From contig NZ_BNBO01000059.1 in the NCBI RefSeq assembly GCF_014655955.1, positions 1 to 54,385 on the forward strand: a stretch of 54,385 nt of DNA, read 5' to 3'. Position numbers and translations under genes: made by a program. Below are positions 44,199 to 53,502 of the stretch, in pieces. Position 1 is the stretch's first letter. Each line of letters starts with the position of its first letter. Source of the DNA: Kitasatospora indigofera. GTDB lineage: Bacteria; Actinomycetota; Actinomycetes; Streptomycetales; Streptomycetaceae. The notes beneath the pieces are model-generated. The model searched no databases and was not told the DNA's origin. It saw nothing but the letters and a program-made list of their open reading frames with translations.

Positions 44199-44228
44199 GG
44201 TCGCTGAACGGGACCTCGTTCAGCGACC
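44199..44228 (+). terminator. Hairpin terminator of the WXG100 operon
   Basis: An 11-bp perfect stem GGTCGCTGAAC/GTTCAGCGACC with an 8-nt loop. A second stem CCCGCCCGT/ACGGGCGGG follows at 44230-44264. Confidence 0.8.
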
Positions 44229-44345
44229 GCCCGCCCGTTGGTACCACCCAAGGTTACGGGCGGGCTGGCTTCGACCTCCTGCGACGCCGGATACTCCTCA
44301 CCCCCTGAGCCCGGCTTGGCGACTGCGGTGCGAAAGACTGACGGC

Positions 44346-45011
44346 ATGCCTGCCAACGCCCCTCTCGCTTCCTCGGAACAGATCCACACCCACCTCGTCA
44401 CCCAGCTCAACGACGCTCTCCGTCGACCGGGGATGTGGGGAGGTGAGCTCGCCATCCGGCTGACGCTGGATCATCTCCTGTTCGTTGAGCGTCGCCAGGA
44501 AGCATGGGGCGATGAGCAGCGCGCCCTGGAGCAGCGCAAGGCATGGACTCCGACCGGCGTGAAGGGTGCCTTCGAGGGCGCCCTGCCGGCTGATCACGGC
44601 ACCAGCGTGGCCTCCGTCTACGCGGAGTTCGCGCACCGGCAGGGATGGCTCAAGCTGGACCGGGTGCTGAGCGCGGACGAGTACGCCACGATGCTTGCCG
44701 CCATCGACTCATGGGCCAGTCAGGACCGGGTGTGGGCCGACGTGATCTCGGCCTTCGGCGCGCCGTCGGTGCTCTTCGGCAGCACCAACCCCTACTACGG
44801 GAAGACGCTCGGCTACGTGACCGCGGACCTCTCCGCGCCAATGCTGTTCTTTCACCTCTGGAACGGCACCGACCCGGACACCGAGCCTTCCTGGCCTCCG
44901 AGCCGCGAGCACCCACTGCTCTTGGCAGTCCGCCGTGGTGACGCTCCGTTGGACGCTAGCTTCACCTTCACCCCAGAAGGACTGCGCCGTCGACCAGCGC
45001 AGGAAGGGTAG
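44346..45011 (+). CDS. Hypothetical protein
   Basis: 221 aa from ATG 44346 (MPANAPLASSEQIHTHLV). Family not recognised. Helical N-terminus with MWGGELAIRLTLDHLLFVERRQEAW; the C-terminal half has SAFGAPSVLFGSTNPYYGKTLGYVTADLSAPMLFFHLW. Soluble. It lies just past the WXG operon terminator, so it is separately transcribed. Confidence 0.6.
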   Translation: MPANAPLASSEQIHTHLVTQLNDALRRPGMWGGELAIRLTLDHLLFVERRQEAWGDEQRALEQRKAWTPTGVKGAFEGALPADHGTSVASVYAEFAHRQGWLKLDRVLSADEYATMLAAIDSWASQDRVWADVISAFGAPSVLFGSTNPYYGKTLGYVTADLSAPMLFFHLWNGTDPDTEPSWPPSREHPLLLAVRRGDAPLDASFTFTPEGLRRRPAQEG

Positions 45012-45149
45012 CCTCCGTGTCCCTCCTGCTCGTGGGTCGTTTACGCTCGGTCATCCCGAAATGTTGATCAGAGCCATTGGATCTTCCCGCCTGCGGCCAC
45101 TGATGGGAAGTCAACCGGCCAGGGCTTCGGTCACCGTCAGTCACGCCCG

Positions 45150-45893
45150 TCAGATGCCGTCATCCCGTACGACGGATCCCGTGGTGGCCGGGCCGAGGTC
45201 GACAGGGAGATGGAACACCGCCAGGGTGACGGCGTCCTCGGCCGTTGTGGTTTCACCGATGGCGTTGGCATGTGGGTGACTCATCACGCGGTACGGGCTG
45301 CCCTTGTGCGCCGGGGCGATGGCGACCTCATCCCGGAAGGGGAATCCGGTGCAGGAGCTGAAGCCGAGTGTCCAGTGGCTGGAGTACACGTAGAGCTGTC
45401 GCAGCCGCGGCTCGGCAAAGGCAGCTTCCACGAGTGCGTCGAATTCCGGGAAGCCCGGGGCATCGGCTGCCTGTTCCCGCATGTTCCGCCACTGAAGCTC
45501 CACCACCGCCGCCGGACCGCGCTCGTGCGCCTCGGCACGCTCGTTGGAGCGCAGAAAAGGCAGCTGCAGTGTGAGCTCCCGCAGGGGCATGCCCTCCCTC
45601 CAGGCCACCCCGGCCCTGACGACGTCCGCGAGGTCCGGCGTGGCCCCGGTGATCAGCTCGATGCCCGGGCCGCCCCATCCGGAGACGCTGAACACGCGAC
45701 TGTGCGAGCCGGTGTAGATGGACATCGCCTTTCGCCCTGAGACCGGCGAAGAGATTCCCGCCGTTACCGGGGAGCCGCCTTCGTGGGGAACCACCGTGAT
45801 GTCGACACCAAGTTCGGCCGCCACCAGTTCCAGCGCTGCGGTCAGGCTGCCCGCAGCAGCCAGGTCGGGGTAGAGGTCAGCGTCCATCCCCAT
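45150..45893 (-). CDS. DUF6193-like hypothetical protein, second copy
   Basis: 247 aa from ATG 45893 (ATG 45887 is also possible). It resembles the protein at 6145-6882 in its second half: RAGVAWREGMPLRELTLQLPFLRSNERAEAHERG, VELQWRNM, then PRLRQLYVYSSHWTLGFSSC, basic PYRVMSHPHANAIGETTTAEDAVTLAVFHLP. It lacks the other protein's Pro/Ala-rich N-terminus. Function unknown. Confidence 0.6.
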   Translation of the reverse strand: MGMDADLYPDLAAAGSLTAALELVAAELGVDITVVPHEGGSPVTAGISSPVSGRKAMSIYTGSHSRVFSVSGWGGPGIELITGATPDLADVVRAGVAWREGMPLRELTLQLPFLRSNERAEAHERGPAAVVELQWRNMREQAADAPGFPEFDALVEAAFAEPRLRQLYVYSSHWTLGFSSCTGFPFRDEVAIAPAHKGSPYRVMSHPHANAIGETTTAEDAVTLAVFHLPVDLGPATTGSVVRDDGI

Positions 45894-46104
45894 AGTCTGG
45901 CCCAGCAATGCCGGCGAGTGAACGGCTGGCAGGCGAAGCGGCGAGGGAGGCAAATTCGTCACTCCGTGTGCCCGCTCGTTGCGACCCGGAGAGCGAAACT
46001 GGCCGTCAGTGAGGGCCGTGAGCGGGGGTCTTCGCCGCGCGGCAGCGGTCCCGGTCCTCCCTCCAGCACCTGGGCAGGTAGAGCCCGCAGACGGAAGGCC
46101 CCCG

Positions 46105-46878
46105 CTACCCGCCTCCCACGCGTGCGGTGACCAGGCCGGACTCGTAGGCCGCGATGACCGCCTGGGCGCGGTCCCGGACGTCGAGTTTGCCGAAGATGCT
46201 GGTGATGTAGTTCTTCACCGTCGACAGGCTGATGTCGAGGGCCCGGGCGATCTCGGTGTTGTCGAGGCCGGTGGCCATCAGCCGCCACACCTCGACCTCC
46301 CGGGGCGTCAGTGCGCCCGTGTCGGTGACCGGCGGCGGGGCGCCGACCGGGGCTCGGACGTAGGTGGAGATCAGCCGGGTGAGCAGGCGCGGGGCGACCA
46401 CCGCCTCGCCGGCGTGGACGGTGCGGATCGCCGCGCCCAGTTCCTCCGGCGAGACGTCCTTGGGCAGGAAACCGTGGGCGCCGGCGCGCAGCGCGGCCAC
46501 CACGTACTCGTCCATGTCGAAGGTGCTGAGGGCGAGGACCCGGCAGGAGGGGAGGGTGCGGGCAAGCTCCTGGGTCGCGCCGACCCCGTCGAGCACGGGC
46601 ATCCGGATGTCCATCACCACGACGTCGGGGCGCAGCAGGCGGGCGGCGGTGACGGCCTGCTCCCCGTTCTCGGCCTCGCCCACCACCTTGAAGGACGGGT
46701 CGGGGGAGAGGATCAGGGACAGGCCGCGGCGCACCAGCGGCTGGTCGTCCGCGATGAGGACCCGGATGCTCGCTGCCACCGTGCCCGCCGGGCCGCCGTC
46801 GTCCGACCTCATCGAGCCGCCGTCGTGCGTGCCCGCCGGGCCGTCGCCGTTCACCGGGCTGTCGCCGTGCGCGTTCAC
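46105..46878 (-). CDS. NarL/FixJ-type response regulator
   Basis: 257 aa if it starts at GTG 46878, which overlaps the kinase stop (GTGA). In that case ~35 low-complexity residues precede the receiver domain; GTG 46779 or ATG 46812 would remove them. Receiver: IRVLIADDQPLVRRGL, phospho-Asp90 in VVVMDIRMPV, and Lys in GFLPKDVSPEEL. C-terminal LuxR helix-turn-helix: LTPREVEVWRLMATGLDNTEIARALDISLSTVKNY. Partner of the kinase upstream; the MMPL gene across the divergent region is the probable target. Confidence 0.9.
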   Translation of the reverse strand: MNAHGDSPVNGDGPAGTHDGGSMRSDDGGPAGTVAASIRVLIADDQPLVRRGLSLILSPDPSFKVVGEAENGEQAVTAARLLRPDVVVMDIRMPVLDGVGATQELARTLPSCRVLALSTFDMDEYVVAALRAGAHGFLPKDVSPEELGAAIRTVHAGEAVVAPRLLTRLISTYVRAPVGAPPPVTDTGALTPREVEVWRLMATGLDNTEIARALDISLSTVKNYITSIFGKLDVRDRAQAVIAAYESGLVTARVGGG

Positions 46879-48206
46879 CGGGCGGTCGCCGTTCCGTGCT
46901 GGACGGCCGCGTCGGCCGTCTCCTCCGGGACCAGTGGCAGGTCGGCCAGGACGGCGAAGCCGCCCTCCGGACGTGGTCCGGTCCGCAGGGTGCCGCCGTG
47001 CAGGGCGACGCGCTCGCGCATGCCGATCAGGCCGTACCCGCTCCGGCCGCCGGCCGGCGCCGACTCCTGCGGTGCGGTGCCGCCCGTGCCCGCCGTGCCC
47101 CCGTCGTCGCGCACCTCGACGGTGACCCGGTCCGGACCGTACGTCAGGGTGACGCTCGCGCGGGCGGGCCCGGCATGCTTGCGGGCGTTGGTGAGGCCCT
47201 CCTGGACGATCCGGAACACGGTCAGGCCGACGGTGGGCGGCAGCGGGCGGCGGGGCCCGTGGACGCCGAAGTCGGTCGGCAGGCCGGCCACCCGGGACTC
47301 GTCCACCAGCCGGCCGAGGTCCTCGGCCCCGGGCTGGGGCGCGGGCGGGGCGGTGTCCGGTTCGTCGCCGGCCCGCAGGACGTCCAGGAGCTGGCGCATC
47401 TCCCGCAGGGCCATCCGTCCGGAGGACTCCAGGGTGACCAGGGCGTCCCGGACCACCTCCGGGTGGGCGAGGTTGGCCCGGGCGCCGCCGGCCATCAGCT
47501 GCATGGTGGTGATGTGGTGCGCCACGATGTCGTGCAACTCCCGTGCGATGCGGCGGCGTTCCTCGGCCACCGCGCGGTCTGCCAGCAGTTTGCGGTTGGC
47601 CGCGACCTCCCGCTGCCAGCGCGCCACGGCGAGGCCGGCGCCGGCCACGAGCAGGGTGGAGCAGGAGGTGCCGGCGAGCGCCTGCCAGGAGGGGACGTGC
47701 AGGTGGCTCTGGCTCAGCGTGGTCAGCACCGTCGTCGCCGCCGCGGCGGCCGCCGTCACCGGGGCGGGCCGGGCCCGGGCGACCGAGTACAAGCCGGCCA
47801 TCAGGACGGCGCCGAAGTGGGTGCTCGCCGGTGTGGACAGGTCGATCGCGGCCTCGACGGCCAGGACCGCGGCGAGCGCCGGCACCGGGTGGCGGCGCCG
47901 GAGGAGCAGCGGCAGGGCCGACAGCGCGACGAGGAGCAGGCCCGGCGGGGTCACCCGGCGTACCCCGTCCATCTCGCTGAAGAGCAGGAAGTTGAGCAGG
48001 TCGAGCGCGCAGGCGCCGGCGGCCACCAGCGCGTCGGTGTGGGTCCACGGCGCGCCGTCGGTCTCCAGCGGCGCGTCCGCCACCCCGCCGGGCCCCGGGC
48101 TCCCGCTCGCCCGGTCAGCCCGGTCAGCCCGGTGTGCCGGGTGTGCCGCGTGCGCCGGGTCCGCCCCGAGTGCCGCGTCCAGCGTGGGGCGCTGATGACC
48201 GCCCAT
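46875..48206 (-). CDS. Sensor histidine kinase (HisKA_3 type)
   Basis: 443 aa. ATG 48206 follows GGAGGGGG. A His/Ala/Asp-repeat N-terminus (PAHAAHPAHRADRADRASG), then four to five membrane segments (~60-195), the phospho-acceptor His225 in ERRRIARELHDIVAHH, and an ATPase domain with NARKHA (N box) and SGYGLIGMRERVALHGG (G box). It is the upstream gene of the kinase-regulator pair and overlaps the regulator. Of the DesK/NarX-like family common in streptomycetes; the signal is unknown. Confidence 0.9.
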   Translation of the reverse strand: MGGHQRPTLDAALGADPAHAAHPAHRADRADRASGSPGPGGVADAPLETDGAPWTHTDALVAAGACALDLLNFLLFSEMDGVRRVTPPGLLLVALSALPLLLRRRHPVPALAAVLAVEAAIDLSTPASTHFGAVLMAGLYSVARARPAPVTAAAAAATTVLTTLSQSHLHVPSWQALAGTSCSTLLVAGAGLAVARWQREVAANRKLLADRAVAEERRRIARELHDIVAHHITTMQLMAGGARANLAHPEVVRDALVTLESSGRMALREMRQLLDVLRAGDEPDTAPPAPQPGAEDLGRLVDESRVAGLPTDFGVHGPRRPLPPTVGLTVFRIVQEGLTNARKHAGPARASVTLTYGPDRVTVEVRDDGGTAGTGGTAPQESAPAGGRSGYGLIGMRERVALHGGTLRTGPRPEGGFAVLADLPLVPEETADAAVQHGTATAR

Positions 48207-48591
48207 GTCCGTTCCCCCTCCGTGCCCGGCCCGCGCCGCGCCCCACCGATGAGCCCTGACGGGCCCTGACGAGCCCCGACCAGCCCCGACGAGCCCGATC
48301 AGGCCCCGATGAGACCCTGAACAGGCTCTGAACAGGCTCTGAACAGGTCCGATGACCCCATTCTGGCATCGGCCCACCCCACCCCGGCATGGTCCCCACG
48401 GCCGATCACGGGGGCCCGGACCAGGACCACGGTCCCGGGTCCGGACCCGGCCGAGGAGCAGGGGCCCGGTGCGGATCGTCCGTCGCGGGGACGTCCGCGG
48501 CCCACCCCGGGTGATGGTCTGGAACCCGGCCGGGAACCCCCGGAGCCGAGAACGACCTTGCGGACGCTCGCGTCCACCGCCGGAGGAAACC
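48207..48591. other. Divergent region between the histidine kinase and the MMPL gene
   Basis: 385 bp holding a degenerate ~10-11-bp repeat array (48251-48347) that includes three CTGAACAGG copies. The long frame overlapping it is a shadow of the ATP-rich MMPL upstream sequence and not coding. Confidence 0.5.
48317..48347. repeat. Three helically phased CTGAACAGG direct repeats
   Basis: CTGAACAGG occurs at 48317-48325, 48328-48336 and 48339-48347, exactly 11 bp apart, so all lie on one face of the helix. The flanking 48251-48316 has further degenerate GAGCCCTGAC-type units. A likely binding array for a regulator, plausibly the adjacent response regulator. Confidence 0.6.
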
Positions 48592-50784
48592 TTGATCCGC
48601 GCACTGACCGGATACTCCACCAGGAACCCGTGGAAGGTGATCACCCTCTGGGTGGTGCTGGGAATCTCCCTGGCCCTGCTGAGCCCGATGCTCCTCGACC
48701 GCGTCACCCAGTCCCAGACCGGGGACTTCCTGCCCAGGAGCTACGACTCGGCCGCCGCACTGCGGATCGCCGAGGAGAACTTCGGGATGAAGCCCGACGC
48801 CACCACGGTCACCGTGCTGGTCGCCAGGACCGACGGCCAGGCCCTCACCGCCGCCGACCAGCAACGGGTCGAGGCCGAGGCGGCGAAGCTCGCCCAGCGT
48901 CGGGTCGTCATGCCCAGGAAGGACGACGCGCCGGCCTTCCTCGTCCCCGACCGGTCCCAGACCCCCCGGGTCGCCCCGGCCATGGTCGCGCCCGACCGCG
49001 GCTTCGAACTGCTCTCCGTCGAACTGACCGGCAACGCCGCGAACGAGGGCGTCCAGGACGTCTACCGGGCGTTCCGGGACGCCACCCGCGCCCAGTTCGC
49101 CGACGCCGGGATGCGCACCGGGTTCACCGGGGGACTGGCCGACGCCGCGGACACCGCCGACTCCCACCGCACCGCCGCAACGGTCGGCAGCGCGCTCGTC
49201 ATGGGGCTGATCGTCCTGCTCAACGTGCTGGTGTTCCGCAGCGTGGCGGCGGCCCTGCTGCCGCTGCTCGCCGTCGCCATGATCGGCAGCGTGGCCGGCG
49301 GAGCCGTGGCTGTCGCCGCGACGCTGACCGGCCTCAAGCTCGACGCCGGCACCCCCGGGCTGGTCTCCGTGGTCCTGCTCGGCATCGGCGTCGACTACCT
49401 GCTCTTCCTGCTCTTCCGCTTCCGCGAGCACCTCCGGGCCCGGCCCGATCAGCCCGCCCGCGAAGCCGCCGCCCAGGTGACCGCCCGGGTGGGCACCGCG
49501 ATCACCTCGGCCGCGCTGACCATCGTCGCCGCCTTCGCCACCCTCGGCGTGGCCAGCTTCGGCCAGTTCCGCTCGCTCGGCCCGGCCATCGCCGTCGCCG
49601 TCCTGGTCATGCTGCTGGGCAGCCTCACCATGATGCCCGCCCTGCTCGCCGCCTGCGGCCGCGGCATGTTCTGGCCCTCCCGCAGCCTGCGCCGCCAGCC
49701 GGGCGAGGGCTTCGCCGCCCGCTTCGGCACGCTCGTCGCCCGGCGGCCGCTGCCGATGCTGCTCGCCGCCCTCGCCCTGCTCGGCGCGCTGGCCGCCGGG
49801 ATGACCGGGATCCGGATGGACTACGGCCTCGGCGGCGCCGACGCCCGGACCCCGGCCGCCGCCACCGCCGCCGAGATCTCCCGCACCCTGCCGGCCGGCG
49901 TCTCCGACCCGACCAGCGTCTACGTCGTCACCACGGACGGCACCACCCTCACCCCCGACCGGCTCGACGGCCTCTCCCACGCCCTCACCCAGGTCGAGGG
50001 CGTCGGCAAGACGGGCGGCACCGTCCTCAACGGGGACCGCCACGCCGCCAGGATCGACCTCTACCTCACCGCGGACCCGCAGAGCCGGCGCGCCCGCGAC
50101 CTGGCCTCCGGCCCCGTCCGCGCCGCGGTCGCCGCCCACACACCCGCCGGGACCAGCGCCCACGTGGGCGGCACGGCGGCGATCTTCGCCGACATCTCCA
50201 CCGCCGTCGACCACGACCTGGCGATCGTCTTCCCGGTCGCGGCCGCCCTGATCGCCCTGATCCTGCTGCTGCTCCTGCGCAGCCTGCTCGCCCCGCTGGT
50301 CCTGATGCTCTCGGTCGGGCTCGGCTTCGCCGCCACCCTCGGCGCCGCGACCCTGCTGTTCCAGCACGGGCTGGGCGAACCGGGCGTCAGCTTCACCCTC
50401 CCGCTGGTGCTGTTCCTGTTCGTCGTGGCGCTGGGCACCGACTACAACATCCTCATCACCGACCGGATCCGCGAGGAGATGCAGCGCCCCGGCCCGCCCC
50501 GCGCCGCCGTCGCCCGCGCCGTACGGCACACCACGCCCGCCATCGCCACGGCCGGCCTGGTCCTGGCCGGGTCCTTCGCGACCCTCGCCGCCACCCCGGG
50601 CAGCGAACAAGTCGCCTTCGCGCTGACGCTCGGCATCCTGCTCTCCGCCGTCGTCCTGTCCCTGGTCCTGGTGCCCGCCGTCGCCGCCCTGCTCGGCCGC
50701 GCCCTCTGGTGGCCGCTCCGCCAGGCCCGCCACCCCCACCGGGCCGAGCCGGCCCCGGAGCCGTACCGCGTCCCGGTGCCCTGA
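48592..50784 (+). CDS. MMPL-family transporter
   Basis: 730 aa from TTG 48592 (MIRALTGYSTRNPWKVI), after GGAGGA. Two RND/MMPL halves: a first membrane helix near residue 15, a large extracellular loop, helices ~200-380 (VGSALVMGLIVLLNVLVF, GIGVDYLLFLLFRFREHL), a second loop, helices ~545-715 with VALGTDYNILITDRIREEM. The GxDY motifs (GVDY and GTDY) match proton-relay positions in MMPL proteins. Exports lipids or small compounds. Divergent from the two-component pair, which probably controls it. The TTG start may be wrong by a few codons. Confidence 0.85.
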   Translation: MIRALTGYSTRNPWKVITLWVVLGISLALLSPMLLDRVTQSQTGDFLPRSYDSAAALRIAEENFGMKPDATTVTVLVARTDGQALTAADQQRVEAEAAKLAQRRVVMPRKDDAPAFLVPDRSQTPRVAPAMVAPDRGFELLSVELTGNAANEGVQDVYRAFRDATRAQFADAGMRTGFTGGLADAADTADSHRTAATVGSALVMGLIVLLNVLVFRSVAAALLPLLAVAMIGSVAGGAVAVAATLTGLKLDAGTPGLVSVVLLGIGVDYLLFLLFRFREHLRARPDQPAREAAAQVTARVGTAITSAALTIVAAFATLGVASFGQFRSLGPAIAVAVLVMLLGSLTMMPALLAACGRGMFWPSRSLRRQPGEGFAARFGTLVARRPLPMLLAALALLGALAAGMTGIRMDYGLGGADARTPAAATAAEISRTLPAGVSDPTSVYVVTTDGTTLTPDRLDGLSHALTQVEGVGKTGGTVLNGDRHAARIDLYLTADPQSRRARDLASGPVRAAVAAHTPAGTSAHVGGTAAIFADISTAVDHDLAIVFPVAAALIALILLLLLRSLLAPLVLMLSVGLGFAATLGAATLLFQHGLGEPGVSFTLPLVLFLFVVALGTDYNILITDRIREEMQRPGPPRAAVARAVRHTTPAIATAGLVLAGSFATLAATPGSEQVAFALTLGILLSAVVLSLVLVPAVAALLGRALWWPLRQARHPHRAEPAPEPYRVPVP

Positions 50785-50831
50785 CTGGCGGGCCGTCAGT
50801 ACTCCCGTAGTACTCCAGCTGTCGATCGTGA

Positions 50832-50871
50832 TCACGTGGCGAGACTGCACCCGGGGCAGTCCGCCACGTGA
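50832..50871. terminator. Bidirectional hairpin between convergent genes
   Basis: Arms 50832-50848 and 50856-50871 pair over 16 bp with a one-base bulge around a 7-nt loop, between the MMPL stop (50784) and the convergent stop at 50881. Confidence 0.75.
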
Positions 50872-50880
50872 CCGGCCGGG

Positions 50881-51306
50881 TCAGCGGACCACGTCCGAGA
50901 GGTCCAGCCGCTCCATGCGGTCCAGGCAGCGGCCGATCTCGACGACCAGGTCCTCGGCGCTCGGGGGAAACTCCTCCGGTCCTGTGGACAGCAGTTCCTC
51001 GCTGTTCCCCGCGTCGTCCTCGACGCTGACGCCGGCCAGGATGTCCGTGCCACTGGCCCTGAAGCTGACGGACAGCGCGAAGACCACCGTGAGACTGCCC
51101 GCCAGCCCGAGCACCTGGCCATCGGTGTAGGAGGCTTCGTCCGGGTCGTCCGAGTACTGCCAGACCGGCCCCAGCGACTCGCGTTCACGCACGGCCCGGG
51201 CCTGTGCCCGTTCCTCCCAGACCCGTGCCAGCCGTTTCAGCCTGAAGTGGGCATCTCGAAGGGCCACTGCCAGCGCAACGGCACCGCGCCCCGTGTCATC
51301 CATCAT
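50881..51306 (-). CDS. Hypothetical protein
   Basis: 141 aa from ATG 51306 (a second ATG is at 51303), after GGGGAG. Helical N-terminus (LRDAHFRLKRLARVWEERAQARAVRERES), then a strand-rich region VLGLAGSLTVVFALSVSFRASGTDILAGVSVEDDAG and a C-terminal helix LVVEIGRCLDRMERLDL. Soluble. Family not recognised. Confidence 0.6.
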   Translation of the reverse strand: MMDDTGRGAVALAVALRDAHFRLKRLARVWEERAQARAVRERESLGPVWQYSDDPDEASYTDGQVLGLAGSLTVVFALSVSFRASGTDILAGVSVEDDAGNSEELLSTGPEEFPPSAEDLVVEIGRCLDRMERLDLSDVVR

Positions 51307-51756
51307 GTCCCGCTCCCCGCCCGGCACCGTCGGCCGAGACCTCGACAGCCCGCCTCGTACCGCATGGTTGCACCTGCTGGGCGCTTCCGGAGGAGGCGGG
51401 GCGGGCGCCGGCCCCCTTGGGCCTGCCTCCCTGATCCGTCGAACCCGATCGCGCCCGAACCTGATCGCGCCGTGGCGTTGCCCGGGCCGCCGCTGACACC
51501 TCCCTCGGCTGCTGTCCGGCCGCGCCGCTCCGGCTGAACGGGGCTGCCGTCGATGGCGGCGGGATCGCGGAAATCACCACGGTCCCGCCGTCCGGATCCG
51601 GCCCCGGTACCGACTGCACTCACCGTGCAGCGGCCGGTCCGTCACGGAGCGGGCTGTTCCTCGCAGGATGCTCCCCAGACCCGCCGCCGGGCGGTACGCA
51701 TCACGGGGTCCGCCCCGCTCACGCGGTGCGCCGCCACGCCTGCGGGCGACGGTGAC
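51307..51756. other. Intergenic region
   Basis: 450 bp between two leftward genes. Long plus- and minus-strand frames here are Arg/Pro/Gly-rich and look like shadows. It presumably holds the promoter for the gene at 50881. No convincing hairpin or small gene. Confidence 0.35.
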
Positions 51757-52717
51757 TCAGTCGTTCATATCAAAATGGGTGTTGAGGGTTCCGTCCGCGA
51801 CGACCAGATCGCTGTAGCCGAGCTGTTCGCCGATCGCTTCGAACCTGGCCAGCCGGCTCAGCCCGATGGGGGCGAAGGACGACTTCAGGGCGCGCAGGAA
51901 AAGACGCATCCCGAGGTCCGCCCCCAGGTCTGCCACTACGCGCTCCAGCAGGGGCACGATCGATTCCTTGATGGAGGGTTCGCACCGTTCCAGCAGAGAC
52001 TTGCGGACCGTATCGAGCTCGTTCAGGATCTGACGACGAATCAAGTTGGAGTCGAACTCGCAAGCTTGAGCCGCGAAGGCTTCTTCATCGCCTGCCAGAA
52101 TGAACCTTGCACAGATGTCCGCGATTTCGACCAGGAAATCTCTGATCCCACCCGGTCCGCCGCCCGGGGCGAATCGTCTGCCGGTGGTGGAAATCCAGAG
52201 TGTCTCCAGCTCGGCGTCGGAGAAGGCGGATGCGACGAGCCGGTGGACGTCCGTGCTCAATGCCGCGGCTTCCTGAGGCCCCGTTCGGTCGAGGCGGAGC
52301 GTGACGAATTCCAGCGCCCCAGCCCGATCGGCCGGGCCGTAGAGGCCGCCGATCTTCATGCCGAGCCCGGAGATTCCGAAGTCTCCGTCGGGTCCTAGTG
52401 GCTCCATGTTCTTTATCGGTCTCCACTCCGACTGTTGGGGGAATGCCGTAAATGCGATGAAATTGTCCGGATATCTGGCCATGTGCTTCAGCTCGACGAC
52501 GACCCTCCGGGTTGAAGCCGATATTCTTTCCGATTCGATCCTGCTGTGCTTTGATCCGGTTCGGAAGGGCGCGCTCGTTGGCGGGCACCTTCCGCCACTC
52601 TGCGACCGCGAATTGCACAGCCTTCTGGGCGGTCGCGGCACCGGTCCAGACTGTGACCACGCCCTTCGCCGAGGGCCGAGCCACCGTGCGCATGCGCGTC
52701 GCCGAGGATAACCCCAT
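51757..52717 (-). pseudogene. Low-GC hypothetical gene with an apparent frameshift
   Basis: Two minus-strand frames join into one plausible protein of ~319 aa. The 5' part (start ATG 52717, MGLSSATRMRTVARPSAKGV) gives QKAVQFAVAEWRKVPANERA and IGKNIGFNPEG. Near 52505 the sense passes to the next frame, RVVVELKHMARYPDNFIAF, which runs to TGA at 51757 and ends in HFDMND. The base composition is visibly less GC-rich than neighbouring genes, suggesting transfer. Family not recognised. Either a real frameshift or a sequencing error. Confidence 0.55.
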
Positions 52718-52820
52718 GATCCCTACTTGGGCGGCGATTTTCCCACCTGACCACCCGTTGCCTCACGAGGCCGCCACGGTCGTTCGTACTGCCACCGAAG
52801 CGTCCTGTCGGCCGATGGGG

Positions 52821-53408
52821 TCAGGCTCGGGGGAGGAGACGTCGCCAGAGTGCCGGCCGGGCGGGGGAGTCTCGTTCGTCGGGGTGCAGGACCCGGCGGC
52901 ATTCGGCGCCGAGTCGGCCGACGGCCAGTTCCATCAGCCCCTGGTCCTCGCGGGCGTAACGCATCTGACTTGCCACCAGCTCCTCCCGGTCGCGGCCGGC
53001 CGCGACCGCGGAGACCCAGTCGCGCAGCCGGCCGGCGAGCACCTCCACGTGCAGCGCGGCGGACTCCGCGCAGTGCGCGACACCGTACGGGCCCTCCACC
53101 ACCACCGCGCCGACCGCGCCCGCGACCACGCCTCGCAATTCCTCCAACTCGTCGAGCCGGGCCTGGGCCGCGGCTACGGAGAAGTCGTCGTCCCGGAACC
53201 GATCGAGAAGCCCGACCGCCGTGTCCCTGCGGCCGAGGACGGCGGTCGCGCACGCCGCGTACACCTGTCGGCGAGCCTTCTGCTCCTCCAGCGCGGCCTG
53301 TCCACTGGCGGTCGCCCGGGCCGAACCGAGCGTGCCCACCACCCCTATACCGGCCACCACGACCGTCCCCCCGATGCCCGCCAGGCCGAGCAGCGCTGTT
53401 GAGTCCAT
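52821..53408 (-). CDS. Membrane-anchored hypothetical protein
   Basis: 195 aa from ATG 53408 (MDSTALLGLAGIGGTVVVAG). One N-terminal hydrophobic helix (~5-28), then a long helical cytosolic part with AALEEQKARRQVYAACATAVLGRRDTAVGLLDRFRDDD and AQARLDELEELRGVV, ending PALWRRLLPRA. Similar anchored helical proteins are common in streptomycetes without a known role. No clear ribosome site. It is divergent from the chitin-binding gene at 53595. Confidence 0.65.
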   Translation of the reverse strand: MDSTALLGLAGIGGTVVVAGIGVVGTLGSARATASGQAALEEQKARRQVYAACATAVLGRRDTAVGLLDRFRDDDFSVAAAQARLDELEELRGVVAGAVGAVVVEGPYGVAHCAESAALHVEVLAGRLRDWVSAVAAGRDREELVASQMRYAREDQGLMELAVGRLGAECRRVLHPDERDSPARPALWRRLLPRA

Positions 53409-53502
53409 CCGCACAGTGTGGCGGCACCACAATCCTCCCCACGATCTGGGGCGGTCCTGCGGCGGTCCCACCTTGCTGAGCCCAAGAGCTCGGTAAGGAC
53501 TC

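Noticed and set aside
48352..48591. Longer N-terminus of the MMPL protein.
   Set aside because: Arg/Pro-rich and not membrane-like; a ribosome site directly precedes TTG 48592, where the family's first helix begins.
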